Assembly: GCF_021601385.1 (NCBI RefSeq)
Contig: NZ_BQHO01000038.1
Coordinates: forward strand, 1-51,576
DNA: 51,576 nt
Source: Pseudomonas parasichuanensis
Lineage (GTDB): Bacteria; Pseudomonadota; Gammaproteobacteria; Pseudomonadales; Pseudomonadaceae
Direction: 5' to 3'
Under the pieces are notes generated by a model. The model did not search any database, was not told where the DNA came from, and worked only from the letters and a program-made list of their open reading frames with translations. Both the position numbers and the translations under genes were made by a program. Shown one piece after another: positions 8,568-17,418 of the stretch (its first letter is position 1; every line of letters begins with the position of its first letter).

Positions 8568-11500
8568 AGATTCTTGCCATCCGCCTGAAAAACCTCGCCT
8601 CGCTGGCCGGGCCGATCGACATCGACTTCACCGCGGAACCCTTGGCCAGCGCCGGCCTGTTCGCCATCACCGGGCCCACCGGTGCCGGCAAGAGCACCCT
8701 GCTCGATGCCCTGTGCCTGGCCCTGTTCGGCACTGTGCCGCGGCTGAACGACATCGCCCGGGAAGCCAAGGTGCCGGATGCCGACGGCGACATCCCTACC
8801 TCGGACCCGCGCAACCTGCTACGCCGCGGCACCGGCAGCGGGTTTGCCGAAGTCGACTTCGTTGGCATCGACGGCCGCCGCTACCGCGCCCGCTGGGAGG
8901 CCAACCGCGCCCGCGAGAAAGCCAACGGCAAGCTGCAGCACAGCCGCCAGAGCCTGTACGACCTGGACAGCGAGCAGCTGCTGGGCAGCGGCAAGAACGA
9001 ATACAAGCAGCTGATCGAAGCGCGCCTGGGGCTGAACTTCGAACAGTTCACCCGCGCGGTGATGCTGGCCCAGAGCGAGTTCGGCGCCTTCCTCAAGGCC
9101 GACGACAAAGAGCGCAGCGAACTGCTGGAAAAGCTCACCAACACGGCAATCTACACCCGCCTCGGCCAGCGCGCCTTCAGCAAGGCGCGGGAAACCGGCG
9201 AACGCCACAACGACCTGAAGAAGCAGGCCGAGCACCTGCTGCCCATGGCCAGCGACGCCCGCGCCCTGCTCGACCAGCAACTGGAACAGGCCCAACAGCA
9301 GTTCAAGGCTGACCAGGCCCGCCAGCGCCAACTGGAGCAGCAGCGCACCTGGTTCGACGAACAACGCCAGTTGCAGGCCCAGCACGGCGAAGCCCAGGCA
9401 GCCTTGCAAGCCGCCGAGCACAGCTGGCAACAACTGGCCGAACAACGCCTCGACCTGCAGCGCCTGGAACGCCTTGCGCCGCAGCGCCACCAGTTCCATC
9501 GCCAGCAGGATCTGGCCGGGCAATTGGCGCCGCTGGCCGTGGCGATTGCCGAACAGCAGCGCCAGCAGGGCGAACTGCTTACCCGAACCAGCGAACTGGA
9601 GCAGCTACTGGAGTCGGCGCGCCAGGCCCTGGCCCTGCATCAAGCCCAGCACAGCGATAACGCCCCGCGCCTGCGCCAGGCATTCGCCGCCCAGGGCGAT
9701 TTGGCCCGCCTTGACAAAGAGCTGGGCGAACAACGCGCAGCCTGTCAGCAGGCCGAGCAGGAAGTCGGTGACGCTCAGCAACACCTGCAGCAACTGGAGG
9801 AAAACCAGCTGCGCAGCCAGCAGCAACTGGCGCAGATCGATGCGGCACTGGCCGACAGTGAACACCTGGGCAGCCTGGCCAACGCCTGGCAGGCCTACCT
9901 GCCGCAATTGAAACAGGTGATGCTGATCGGCGGCCGGCTGGCCAAGGGCCGCGAGGAGCTGCCCGGCCTGCAGGCCCAGGTGAGCCAGGCCAATGCCCAG
10001 TTGCAGGCCCAGCGCGACAGCTTCGAGGTGCTGTTCCGTGAAGCCGGGGCCGAACCCCACGCGCTGGCCGAACAGATCGACCTGCTCGGCGGCATGCTCC
10101 AGGACAACCGCAAGCAGCAGCGCGCCGTCGAGGAACTAGCCCGCCTGCATGGCCGTGAGCTGGAACTGCGACAGACCCTCGACGCCCTGCGTGATCGCCA
10201 GCAGCAGGCCATGCAGCAGCGCCAGCAACTGATCGGCGCAGGCACCGCGGCCAAGGCCGAGCTGGAAAGCGCCGAACAGGCACTGACCCTGACCCGCCAG
10301 TTGCTCGAACGCCAGCGCCTGGCGCGCAACACCAGCGTCGAAGAGCTGCGCGCCCAGTTGCGCGATGGCGAGCCGTGCCCGGTATGCGGCAGCGCCGAGC
10401 ACCCGTTCCACCAGCCAGAAGCGTTGTTGCACAGCCTGGGTCGCCACGACCAGGCCGAGGAGGCGGCCGCGCAGAAACAGGTCGAACAGCTCAACGCCAG
10501 GTTGGTGGAACTGCGTACCGAGCTGGGCGTGGTCAACGCCCAGCTCAAGGACTATCAGCAGCAACAGCTCAAGCTGGGCGAACAGCTGCAGCCATTGCTC
10601 GAGCAGGTTCAGGCCCACGCCCTGTGGCCGGCGCTCGCGCCCCAGGACGACAAAGCCCGTAGCGCCTGGCTCGACGGCCAGCTGCGCCGCCTGGGCGAAG
10701 AGATCGACCGCGACGAGAAACGCCAGGGCACCCTGCTCGCCTTGCAGAAGGACGCCGCCCGCCTCACCCAGCAGCTACAGGCCGCCAACCAGGCTCAGGA
10801 GCAGGCCCAGCGCCATCTTGACCAGCAACACCAGGCCCTGGCCGCCGACCAACAGCAACTGGAGCAGGGCCTGAACGACCTGGCCAGCGTGCTGCCCCAG
10901 GATATTCTCCAGGCCCTGCGCGACGACCCGGCCCAGGCCTTCCTCGGCCTTGACCAGCAGATTGCCCTGCGCCGCCAGCAACTCGACCAGCGCAAGGACG
11001 AGCAGGAAGAACAACAGGCACGCCAGCAACAGCTGGACAAGCTGCGCGACCAGCAACAGGCCCGCCAGCACAATCAGCAGCAACTGCTGCAGAAAATCAC
11101 CGCACTGGACGAACAGCGCCAGCAGGCCCAGGCCACCCTCGGCGAACTGCTCGGCGAACAGGCCAGCGCCGAAGCCTGGCAGCAACATATGGAGACGCAG
11201 CTGGAACAGGCTCGCGCCGCTGACGCCGACACTGCCCAGCGCTTGCAGGCCTTGCATACCCAAGGCGTGCAACTGGCCGCTGAACTCAATGCCAACAGCC
11301 AGCGCCAGCAAGCCCTGGAGCACGAGCACCAGCAACTGCAGGGCGCAATCGCCCAATGGCGCAGCGCCCACCCTGAACTGGACGACGCTGGCCTCGACCG
11401 CTTGCTGGCCATCGACGACGCTCAACTCGGTGACTTGCGCCAACACCTGCAGGCAGCGGAAAAGGCCATCGAGCAAGGCCGGGTACTGTTGCAGGAGCGC

Positions 11501-12208
11501 GAGCAGCGCCTGCAGCAACATGCTGCCCAAGCCCATGGCGAACTACCGGTCGAGACATTGGAGCAGAGCCTCGCCGAGCTGCAGCAGCAGCTTGTCACCC
11601 AGGAGCATCAATGCGCCGAACTGCGCGCCCAGCAGGCCGACGATCAACGCCGCCAGCAGGCACACCAGGCCCTGGCCGAGCAGATCGAGCAGGCCTATCA
11701 GCAGTGGCAACGCTGGGCACGCCTGAACGCCTTGATCGGCTCCGCCTCGGGCGATGTGTTCCGCAAGATCGCCCAGGGCTACAACCTCGACCTGTTGCTG
11801 CACCACGCCAACAGCCAACTGCGCCAACTGGCCCGGCGCTATCGCCTCAAGCGCGGCGGCAGTGCCCTGGGCCTGCTGGTGCTGGACACCGAGATGGGCG
11901 ACGAACTGCGCTCGGTGCATTCGCTGTCGGGCGGCGAAACCTTCCTGGTCTCGCTGGCACTGGCCCTGGGCCTGGCCTCGATGGCCTCCAGCACCCTGCG
12001 CATCGAATCGCTGTTCATCGACGAGGGCTTCGGCAGCCTCGACCCCGAGTCGCTGCAACTGGCCATGGATGCCCTCGGCGGCCTGCAGGCCCAGGGCCGC
12101 AAGGTGGCGGTGATTTCCCACGTACAAGAGATGCATGAGCGCATCCCGGTGCAGATCCAGGTGCGCCGCCAAGGTAACGGCCTGAGCGATGTCGAGGTGA
12201 GCGGGTGA
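8564..12208 (+). CDS. sbcC: Exonuclease subunit SbcC (SMC-like ATPase)
   Basis: SbcC is the Rad50-type ATPase partner of SbcD. The 1214-residue protein has Walker A (GPTGAGKS) at 37-44, two very long glutamine-rich coiled coils from about 190 to 600 and 620 to 1040, a zinc-hook CPVC at residues 605-608 at their apex for dimerisation, the ABC signature LSGGET near 1121, and Walker B (LFIDEGFGSLD) near 1150. Length is slightly above the 1048 of E. coli SbcC, as is usual in pseudomonads. A GAGGAG ribosome site lies just before the ATG. The stop overlaps the GTG start of the following transferase gene. Confidence 0.97.
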   Translation: MKILAIRLKNLASLAGPIDIDFTAEPLASAGLFAITGPTGAGKSTLLDALCLALFGTVPRLNDIAREAKVPDADGDIPTSDPRNLLRRGTGSGFAEVDFVGIDGRRYRARWEANRAREKANGKLQHSRQSLYDLDSEQLLGSGKNEYKQLIEARLGLNFEQFTRAVMLAQSEFGAFLKADDKERSELLEKLTNTAIYTRLGQRAFSKARETGERHNDLKKQAEHLLPMASDARALLDQQLEQAQQQFKADQARQRQLEQQRTWFDEQRQLQAQHGEAQAALQAAEHSWQQLAEQRLDLQRLERLAPQRHQFHRQQDLAGQLAPLAVAIAEQQRQQGELLTRTSELEQLLESARQALALHQAQHSDNAPRLRQAFAAQGDLARLDKELGEQRAACQQAEQEVGDAQQHLQQLEENQLRSQQQLAQIDAALADSEHLGSLANAWQAYLPQLKQVMLIGGRLAKGREELPGLQAQVSQANAQLQAQRDSFEVLFREAGAEPHALAEQIDLLGGMLQDNRKQQRAVEELARLHGRELELRQTLDALRDRQQQAMQQRQQLIGAGTAAKAELESAEQALTLTRQLLERQRLARNTSVEELRAQLRDGEPCPVCGSAEHPFHQPEALLHSLGRHDQAEEAAAQKQVEQLNARLVELRTELGVVNAQLKDYQQQQLKLGEQLQPLLEQVQAHALWPALAPQDDKARSAWLDGQLRRLGEEIDRDEKRQGTLLALQKDAARLTQQLQAANQAQEQAQRHLDQQHQALAADQQQLEQGLNDLASVLPQDILQALRDDPAQAFLGLDQQIALRRQQLDQRKDEQEEQQARQQQLDKLRDQQQARQHNQQQLLQKITALDEQRQQAQATLGELLGEQASAEAWQQHMETQLEQARAADADTAQRLQALHTQGVQLAAELNANSQRQQALEHEHQQLQGAIAQWRSAHPELDDAGLDRLLAIDDAQLGDLRQHLQAAEKAIEQGRVLLQEREQRLQQHAAQAHGELPVETLEQSLAELQQQLVTQEHQCAELRAQQADDQRRQQAHQALAEQIEQAYQQWQRWARLNALIGSASGDVFRKIAQGYNLDLLLHHANSQLRQLARRYRLKRGGSALGLLVLDTEMGDELRSVHSLSGGETFLVSLALALGLASMASSTLRIESLFIDEGFGSLDPESLQLAMDALGGLQAQGRKVAVISHVQEMHERIPVQIQVRRQGNGLSDVEVSG

Positions 12209-12798
12209 TCCTCTACTCGTTCCGCCGCTGCCCCTGGGCCATGCGCGCACGCCTGGCATTGCGCTACGCGCAGTGCCCGGTGGCAATTGTCGAGGTGGCA
12301 ATGAAGAACAAGCCGGCCGAGCTGCTGGCCCTGTCGCCCAAGGGCACGGTGCCGGTGCTCGATACCGGGGATGGGGTACTGGAGGAGAGCCTGGATATCA
12401 TGCGCTGGGCCCTTGCCCGGCATGATCCCGAGGACTGGCGCCTGCTGGCCGACCCGGCGGCGGCGCAACGGGCCGATGCGCTGATCGCGCGCAACGACAG
12501 CACGTTCAAGGCCCAGGTGAACCTGTACAAGTATGCCGAGCGCTACCCCGAGCATTCCCGTGAGCACTACCGGCAACAGGCCGAAGCGTGGCTCGTGGAG
12601 CTGGAAAGCCTGCTCGAAGGCAGGCCATACCTGCTGGCCGATCACCCGAGCCTGGCCGATGCCGCCTTGCTGCCCTTGATGCGCCAGTTTGCCGGGGTCG
12701 AACCGCAGTGGTTCGCCGAGGCGGCTTATCCGCGGGTGCGGAGCTGGTTGCAGGGCTGGCTGGAATCGGACCTGTTCAAGGCCATCATGGCCAAGTGA
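12205..12798 (+). CDS. Glutathione S-transferase-like protein
   Basis: This 197-residue protein starts with a thioredoxin-fold N-terminus (ILYSFRRCPWAMRARLAL) and continues with an all-helical C-terminal half, the layout of glutathione transferases. The CPW at residues 9-11 is in the position of the glutaredoxin-type active-site cysteine, so an omega-like or thiol-transferase activity is more likely than a classical Tyr/Ser enzyme; SPKGTVPVL with the cis-proline (residues 45-53) and the EES motif follow as expected for glutathione binding. The GTG start overlaps the sbcC stop (GTGA), so it is co-translated with sbcC. Substrate unknown. Confidence 0.9.
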   Translation: MILYSFRRCPWAMRARLALRYAQCPVAIVEVAMKNKPAELLALSPKGTVPVLDTGDGVLEESLDIMRWALARHDPEDWRLLADPAAAQRADALIARNDSTFKAQVNLYKYAERYPEHSREHYRQQAEAWLVELESLLEGRPYLLADHPSLADAALLPLMRQFAGVEPQWFAEAAYPRVRSWLQGWLESDLFKAIMAK

Positions 12799-12883
12799 GG
12801 CAGCTTCAAGTAACGAGCCTCAAGCGCCAAGTCGAGCGGTTGACTCGGTTCTTTCTTGTAGCTTGAAACTTTTAGCTTGTAGC

Positions 12884-12946
12884 TCAGAGCGCCAGGATCG
12901 GCGCCGACATCAACAACAGCACTACCGCCGTGATACGCCACATCAT
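12884..12946 (-). CDS. Putative 20-residue hydrophobic peptide
   Basis: On the minus strand two adjacent ATG codons (12946 and 12943) open a frame of 20 codons reading MMWRITAVVLLLMSAPILAL followed by TGA. The run from residue 5 on is a single uninterrupted hydrophobic helix after one arginine, as in small inner-membrane peptides. AAAGGGG lies 7-13 bases upstream of the first ATG, a good ribosome site, and an AT-rich stretch upstream (12960-13000) could hold the promoter. I do not recognise a family. A frame this short can occur by chance; the ribosome site and the all-hydrophobic content are what raise it above noise. Confidence 0.45.
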   Translation of the reverse strand: MMWRITAVVLLLMSAPILAL

Positions 12947-13027
12947 GCTCAGCCCCTTTGGTGAGTCAAAAATTTAGCGTCAAATTAAATCACATGGCGT
13001 TGTGCTATTACCAATGGCTTTACACAC

Positions 13028-13204
13028 TCAATTGGAGTGCTTGCTCAGGGCAGCGTGGAAGTGCGCGCTCTGTTGCAGGTACTTGTCGGTGTAGCTGTGG
13101 GTGGTGGAAGGCTTGCTGCTGTGTTCGGCTTGCGCGTGCGCTGGCAGCACGACCGAGGCGGAAATGGCGGAAGCGGCGATGAGCGAGAAGATGTTGAAGT
13201 TCAT
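13028..13204 (-). CDS. Small secreted protein, 58 residues
   Basis: A minus-strand ATG at 13204 opens a 58-codon frame with a textbook signal peptide: NFNIFSLIAASAISASVVL followed by PAHAQA, with cleavage predicted after residue 24 (AHA) or 26. The mature part is about 33 residues, rich in His, Ser, Lys and Tyr (SKPSTTHSYTDKYLQQ and SAHFHAALSKHSN), with no cysteine. GAGG lies about ten bases before the ATG. I do not recognise the family and assign no function. It precedes the 20-residue peptide on the same strand with an 81-base gap, so the two might be co-transcribed. The signal-peptide quality argues strongly that this is a real gene. Confidence 0.72.
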   Translation of the reverse strand: MNFNIFSLIAASAISASVVLPAHAQAEHSSKPSTTHSYTDKYLQQSAHFHAALSKHSN

Positions 13205-13342
13205 GTGGGCAGACCTCGACTTCGGTGGTTTGACGTTGGCCCGTCGGGGCCTTGGGTCAAAACTTACGCCGATGGGGGCGCCTGCTGAAATTCATTGCGG
13301 CAGTAGCGATTATCACGGCAATCGATAATTGCCTCGCGCCCG

Positions 13343-13461
13343 CCTGCAGGAGCGGCCTTGGGTCGCGAACGGGCTGCAAGCGGCCCCGGGATCTTGATTC
13401 CAACTCAAGATTGCCGGGGCTGCTGCGCAGCCCGTTCGCGGCGCAAGGCCGCTCCTCCAGG
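13343..13461. repeat. REP doublet (AGGAGCGGCC class)
   Basis: Two facing copies of the AGGAGCGGCCTTG palindrome family flank a short AT-richer centre: one arm reads CAGGAGCGGCCTTGGGTCGC near 13345-13366 and the other GCGCAAGGCCGCTCC near 13441-13455, with GGGCTGC/GCAGCCC pairs inside. The block lies between the start of the small secreted gene and the stop of the lactonase gene and may end transcription from the latter only if it folds in RNA. Confidence 0.85.
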
Positions 13462-13473
13462 GGTGGGCGCGCG

Positions 13474-14616
13474 TCATTCGAGGAACTTGAGGTCCGAAGG
13501 CGCCTGCTGCTCGAGCTTCTGCACGGTGTCACCGAGCTTGCCGCTACGCGGATCGCGGTGCATGACCACGATCTGGTTACTCTTCTGGTTGGCCACCAGC
13601 AGGAAGTCGCCGCTGGGGTCGAGGGTGAACTCCCGGGGATGATCGCCCTCCACCGAACGGCGCTGCAGCAGGGTCAGCTGGCCGTCGTCCTTGCCCACCG
13701 CATACACCACGATCTCGTTGGCCGTGCCACGGTTGCTGACGTAGAGGAAACGGCCGTCCGCCGACAAGTGCAGCCCGCCGGCGGCCTTGGCGGCAGGGTC
13801 CTTGAGGTCGGTCAGCGGCAAGCGCTGGCGTTCGTTTAGCGCGCCATCCTGCACATCGAACACCACCACTTCGGCGCTCATCTCCAGGGTCAGGTAGGCG
13901 TGCTTGCCCTTGGCGTCGAACAGCAGGTGACGCGGCCCGCTGCCCGGCGGTAGCTCGACCGAGGGCGGGATCGCCGGGGTCAAGGGGTGCTCCGGGCTGG
14001 CGCCGTCGTAGCGGTAGATGAACACCTTGTCCGCGCCCAGGTCGCTGGCGTACAGGTGGCGACCATCAGGCGACAGCACCAGCGAATGCACATGGGCGCC
14101 GGCCTGGCGCTCGGGGTTGACCTTGCTCGGCTGATGCCGCGCCTGCTGCACCACCGCCTTGAGCTTGCCGTCCCTGGCCACCGGGATCACCACCAGGCTG
14201 CCGCCGGGGTTGGGGGCGACAGCATAGTTGGCGACGAACAGGTAGCGCTGGTCGTGGCTGAGACTGGCATGGGTCGGCTCGTCGCCCTGGCTGGGCACCT
14301 GGTTCAGCGGTTTGATCTCGCCCTTGGCGCTCAGCGAAAAGCTGCTGGCATGGCCTTGCGCAGTCTCGTTGACCGCGAACAGCAGGCGCTGGTCGGCGGA
14401 CAACACCAGCCATGACGGGCTGACGGCCTTGACCACCTGCTGGGGCTTGGCATCGATCTGGCCGTTGCGCTCATCAAAACCGTAACGGTAGATGCCCTGG
14501 CTGCCGCCATCGGTGTAGCTGCCCACCAGCAAGGTGGCGGCGTGGGCATTGATTGCAAGGGTCATGAGGCTAGCGGTCAGCAGGCGCGTCCACGTCCGAT
14601 TCATCGTCTTCTTCAT
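13474..14616 (-). CDS. Lactonase-family beta-propeller protein, exported
   Basis: The protein of about 380 residues carries a signal peptide (TRLLTASLMTLAINAHA) and then the seven-bladed propeller of the 6-phosphogluconolactonase/muconate-cycloisomerase-like family, recognisable from LLVGSYTDGGSQGIYRY at the start, SLVLSPDGRHLYASDLG midway and FLYVSNRGTANEIVVY near the end. Export makes a cytosolic pentose-phosphate role unlikely; the substrate is unknown. The start is uncertain: ATG at 14616 is given, an in-frame ATG at 14604 has a better placed GAAGAAG, and a GTG occurs at 14634. All three overlap the 3' end of the small gene upstream (stop at 14570), suggesting translational coupling. Confidence 0.87.
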   Translation of the reverse strand: MKKTMNRTWTRLLTASLMTLAINAHAATLLVGSYTDGGSQGIYRYGFDERNGQIDAKPQQVVKAVSPSWLVLSADQRLLFAVNETAQGHASSFSLSAKGEIKPLNQVPSQGDEPTHASLSHDQRYLFVANYAVAPNPGGSLVVIPVARDGKLKAVVQQARHQPSKVNPERQAGAHVHSLVLSPDGRHLYASDLGADKVFIYRYDGASPEHPLTPAIPPSVELPPGSGPRHLLFDAKGKHAYLTLEMSAEVVVFDVQDGALNERQRLPLTDLKDPAAKAAGGLHLSADGRFLYVSNRGTANEIVVYAVGKDDGQLTLLQRRSVEGDHPREFTLDPSGDFLLVANQKSNQIVVMHRDPRSGKLGDTVQKLEQQAPSDLKFLE

Positions 14617-14857
14617 CCGGGGCTCTGAAAGCACTCATACAGACTAGACGATGCTCGCCCTCGGCAGAGGCCAGGCACCAGTCGTCGCCCGCGCCAGTGG
14701 CGGCGGCGACTTGTTCGGGGGTGAAGGTCCAGCGGCGCAGTTGGCGGCCGTCCATGCACTCGATGACCAGGCCGGTTTCGTCGAAGGTGAAGTCGAAGGC
14801 GTGCAGGCCGTCGATCAGGAGCATGTCGCAGGTGGTCAGGGTGGCGGCGAGGGTCAT
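14570..14857 (-). CDS. Small conserved protein, possibly DUF5629
   Basis: This 95-residue protein is soluble and acidic, beginning TLAATLTTCDMLLIDGLHAF and ending in a low-complexity acidic tail (APDEEDDESDVDAPADR). I believe it matches the Pseudomonas-restricted DUF5629 family, but that is from memory and uncertain; no function is known. No signal peptide or membrane segment is seen. Its last 47 bases overlap the start of the exported lactonase-like gene in a different frame, so the two genes are probably one transcription unit. The acidic tail may exist partly because that stretch also encodes the downstream start region. Confidence 0.7.
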   Translation of the reverse strand: MTLAATLTTCDMLLIDGLHAFDFTFDETGLVIECMDGRQLRRWTFTPEQVAAATGAGDDWCLASAEGEHRLVCMSAFRAPDEEDDESDVDAPADR

Positions 14858-14893
14858 GGGGGCATCCGGGAAATTGGGCAGCCATTATAGCCA

Positions 14894-15014
14894 TGGGGCT
14901 GCTCTGCAGCCCAATCGCCGGCAAGCCGGCTCCCACAGAGATCGCGCCATCTTCAAGGCCAGCGCAATACCTGTGGAAGCCGGCTTGCCGGCGATTCGGC
15001 CGCAGAGCGGCCCC
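14894..15014. repeat. REP doublet (GCCGGCAAGCCGGC class)
   Basis: Two inverted REP units face each other: CGCCGGCAAGCCGGCTCCCAC at about 14917-14937 and GTGGAAGCCGGCTTGCCGGC at 14973-14992, with outer GGGGCTGCTCTGCAG and CCGCAGAGCGGCCCC arms. The right unit shares a 25-base identical core with the palindrome found inside the rhomboid gene at 23135-23159. The block separates the small protein gene from the MMPL transporter stop codon. Confidence 0.88.
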
Positions 15015-15024
15015 TTGCTGAGGA

Positions 15025-17418
15025 TCAGTGGGCGAAGATCGACCCGCCCTCCTTGCCCGCCAGTTTCTCCGGCTTGATCAGGAACCGCGCCAGCGCCGGC
15101 AGCAGCCACAGTGCGCCAAACATGTTCCACAGCAGCATGAAGGTCAGCATCAGGCCCATGTCGGCCTGGAACTTGATGGCCGAGAAGATCCAGGTGCACA
15201 CGCCGATGGCCAGGCACAGGCCGGTGAACAGCACGGCTTTACCGGTGGAGCGCAGCGTCTGGTAGTAGGCCTCCTGCAGGGGCAGGCCGGCACGCAGGAA
15301 GCTCTCCAGGCGGCTGTAGATGTAGATGCCGTAATCCACGCCGATCCCTACACCCAGCGCCACCACCGGCAACGTGGCGACTTTCACGCCAATGCCCATG
15401 AACGCCATCAGCGCGTTGCCCAGCACCGAGGTGAGCACCAGCGGCAGCACGATGCACAGGGTGGCGGCAAAGGAACGGAAGGTGATCATGCACATCACCC
15501 CCACGCACAGGTAGACCAGGATCAGGATGGTCAGCTCGGCCGACTTGATGACCTCGTTGGTGGCGGCCTCGATGCCAGCGTTACCGGCCGCCAGGAGGAA
15601 CTGCAGGCCGTCCTTGTTGTGGCTGTCGGCGAAGGCCTTGGCCGCGGCGGTGACCCGCTCCAGGGTTTCGGCCTTGTGGTCGTTGAGGAACACCAGCACC
15701 GGCGCCAGCGAGCAGTCGCCGTTGTACAGGCCATCGGCGCGGGCGATGGAGTTGTTGAGGATGCCCGGGTTGCGCGACAGCGTCTCCCACTTCAGGCTGC
15801 CTTCGTTCATACCCTTGATGACCTGCTTGGACACGGTCACCAGGGAGATGGTCGACTGCACCCCCGGGGTGTTGTCCATGGTCCACATCAGTTCGTCGAT
15901 GGGCGCCATGGTCGAGTGGATCGAGCAGCGCTCGGCCGGGGTCTTGACCATAATCACCAGCACGTCGGAACTGGTCGAGTAGTTGCTGATGATGAAGCGG
16001 TTGTCCTGGTTGTAGCGCGAGTCGGGGCGCAGCTCCGGGGCCCCCTGGTCGAGGTCGCCGATCTTCAGGTTCTGGCTGTACCAGAGGCCGCCGGCGAAGG
16101 CCAGCAGTGCCAGCACGATGGACACCGGCGCCACCTTGGGGCTGGCGAAGTTGGCCAGCAGGCGCCAGAACGGGTGCTCGCGGGTGGCGTCCTTCTTGCT
16201 GCGGGCAATGGCCTTCTGGCTGATGCCGACATAGCTGATGGCCACGGGCAGCAGGATCAGGTTGGTGAAGACGATCACCGCCACGCCGATCGAGGCGCCG
16301 ATGGCCAGCTCGCGAATTACCCCGATATCGATGATCAGCAGGGTGATGAAGCCCACGGCGTCGGCGAGGATGGCGATCATCCCCGGCAGGAACAGCTGGC
16401 GGAAGGTGCGCCGGGCAGCGGTCAGGGCATTGTCGGCGTCACTGGACTGCAGGGCGATGCCGTTGATCTTCTGCACCCCGTGGGAAATGCCGATGGCGAA
16501 GATCAGGAACGGCACCAGCATCGAATACGGGTCGAGCCCGAAGCCCACCGCATGCATCAGCCCCAGCTGCCAGACCACCGCCACCAGGGTGGTGATCAGC
16601 ACGGCAATGGTGCTGCGGATGCACCAGGTGAACCAGTACAACAGCGCCCAGGTGATCACCAGCGCGATGCCGAAGAACATCGCCACCATCACCAGCCCGT
16701 CGATCAGGTCGCCGACCTTCTTGGCAAAGCCGACGATGTGGATCTTGACGTTGGGGTTTTGCGCCTGGAACTTGTCGCGGATCTTTTCTTCCAGCTGATG
16801 GGAGAACTGCTGGTAGTCGAGCTTGACCTGCTTGCCCGGGTCCTGGGGGTCGGGGAAGCTCTCCAGCAACGGAATGTCGACGATGCTGGACTTGAAGTTG
16901 TTGGCCACCAGGCGCCCGACCTGGCCGGACTTGAGCACGTTGTCGCGCAGGGTGTCGAGGCTGCCCTGCGAGCCGTTGTAGGTGTTGGGGATCACCTCGC
17001 CGCCGGAGAAGCCTTCCTCGGTGACTTCGCTCCAGCGCACACTGGGGCTCCACAGCGACTTGAGGCCGGCGCGGTCGACGCCAGGGATGTAGAACACCTC
17101 GTCATGGATCTGGCGCAGCGTTTCCATGTAGTCCTTGTCGAAGATGTCACCGTTGACCGCCTCGACCGAGATGCGCACGGTGTTGCCGAGGTTGGCCAGG
17201 TCGTTGCGGTGCTCCATCATCTGTTCGATGAAGGGGTGCTGCAGCGGGATCATCTTTTCGAAGCTGGTGGACGGGCGGATCAGCGTGGCCTGCCAGAACA
17301 GGAACACACTCACCACCAGGCAGATGGCGATGACCATGGGCCGGTTGTTGAAGATCAGGCGTTCCAGCAGGGTAGCCTTGTCCTTGTGCTGCATGTCGAA
17401 GCTCTCCCGGCTGGTCAT
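15025..17418 (-). CDS. RND/MMPL-family transporter
   Basis: The 797-residue protein has the two-fold RND layout: TM1 near residues 28-46, a large periplasmic loop to about 230, a cluster of five or six helices (about 235-430) with the motif region around FLIFAIGISHGVQKING, a second periplasmic loop (about 450-640), and a second helix cluster with VALGVGIGVDYGIYIYSRLE. It matches the MMPL branch ('predicted exporter') rather than the HAE1 drug pumps, which are over 1000 residues. No membrane-fusion or outer-membrane partner gene is adjacent. Its ATG overlaps the stop of the YCF48-like gene, so the pair is coupled. Substrate unknown; lipidic molecules are common cargo in the family. Confidence 0.9.
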   Translation of the reverse strand: MTSRESFDMQHKDKATLLERLIFNNRPMVIAICLVVSVFLFWQATLIRPSTSFEKMIPLQHPFIEQMMEHRNDLANLGNTVRISVEAVNGDIFDKDYMETLRQIHDEVFYIPGVDRAGLKSLWSPSVRWSEVTEEGFSGGEVIPNTYNGSQGSLDTLRDNVLKSGQVGRLVANNFKSSIVDIPLLESFPDPQDPGKQVKLDYQQFSHQLEEKIRDKFQAQNPNVKIHIVGFAKKVGDLIDGLVMVAMFFGIALVITWALLYWFTWCIRSTIAVLITTLVAVVWQLGLMHAVGFGLDPYSMLVPFLIFAIGISHGVQKINGIALQSSDADNALTAARRTFRQLFLPGMIAILADAVGFITLLIIDIGVIRELAIGASIGVAVIVFTNLILLPVAISYVGISQKAIARSKKDATREHPFWRLLANFASPKVAPVSIVLALLAFAGGLWYSQNLKIGDLDQGAPELRPDSRYNQDNRFIISNYSTSSDVLVIMVKTPAERCSIHSTMAPIDELMWTMDNTPGVQSTISLVTVSKQVIKGMNEGSLKWETLSRNPGILNNSIARADGLYNGDCSLAPVLVFLNDHKAETLERVTAAAKAFADSHNKDGLQFLLAAGNAGIEAATNEVIKSAELTILILVYLCVGVMCMITFRSFAATLCIVLPLVLTSVLGNALMAFMGIGVKVATLPVVALGVGIGVDYGIYIYSRLESFLRAGLPLQEAYYQTLRSTGKAVLFTGLCLAIGVCTWIFSAIKFQADMGLMLTFMLLWNMFGALWLLPALARFLIKPEKLAGKEGGSIFAH

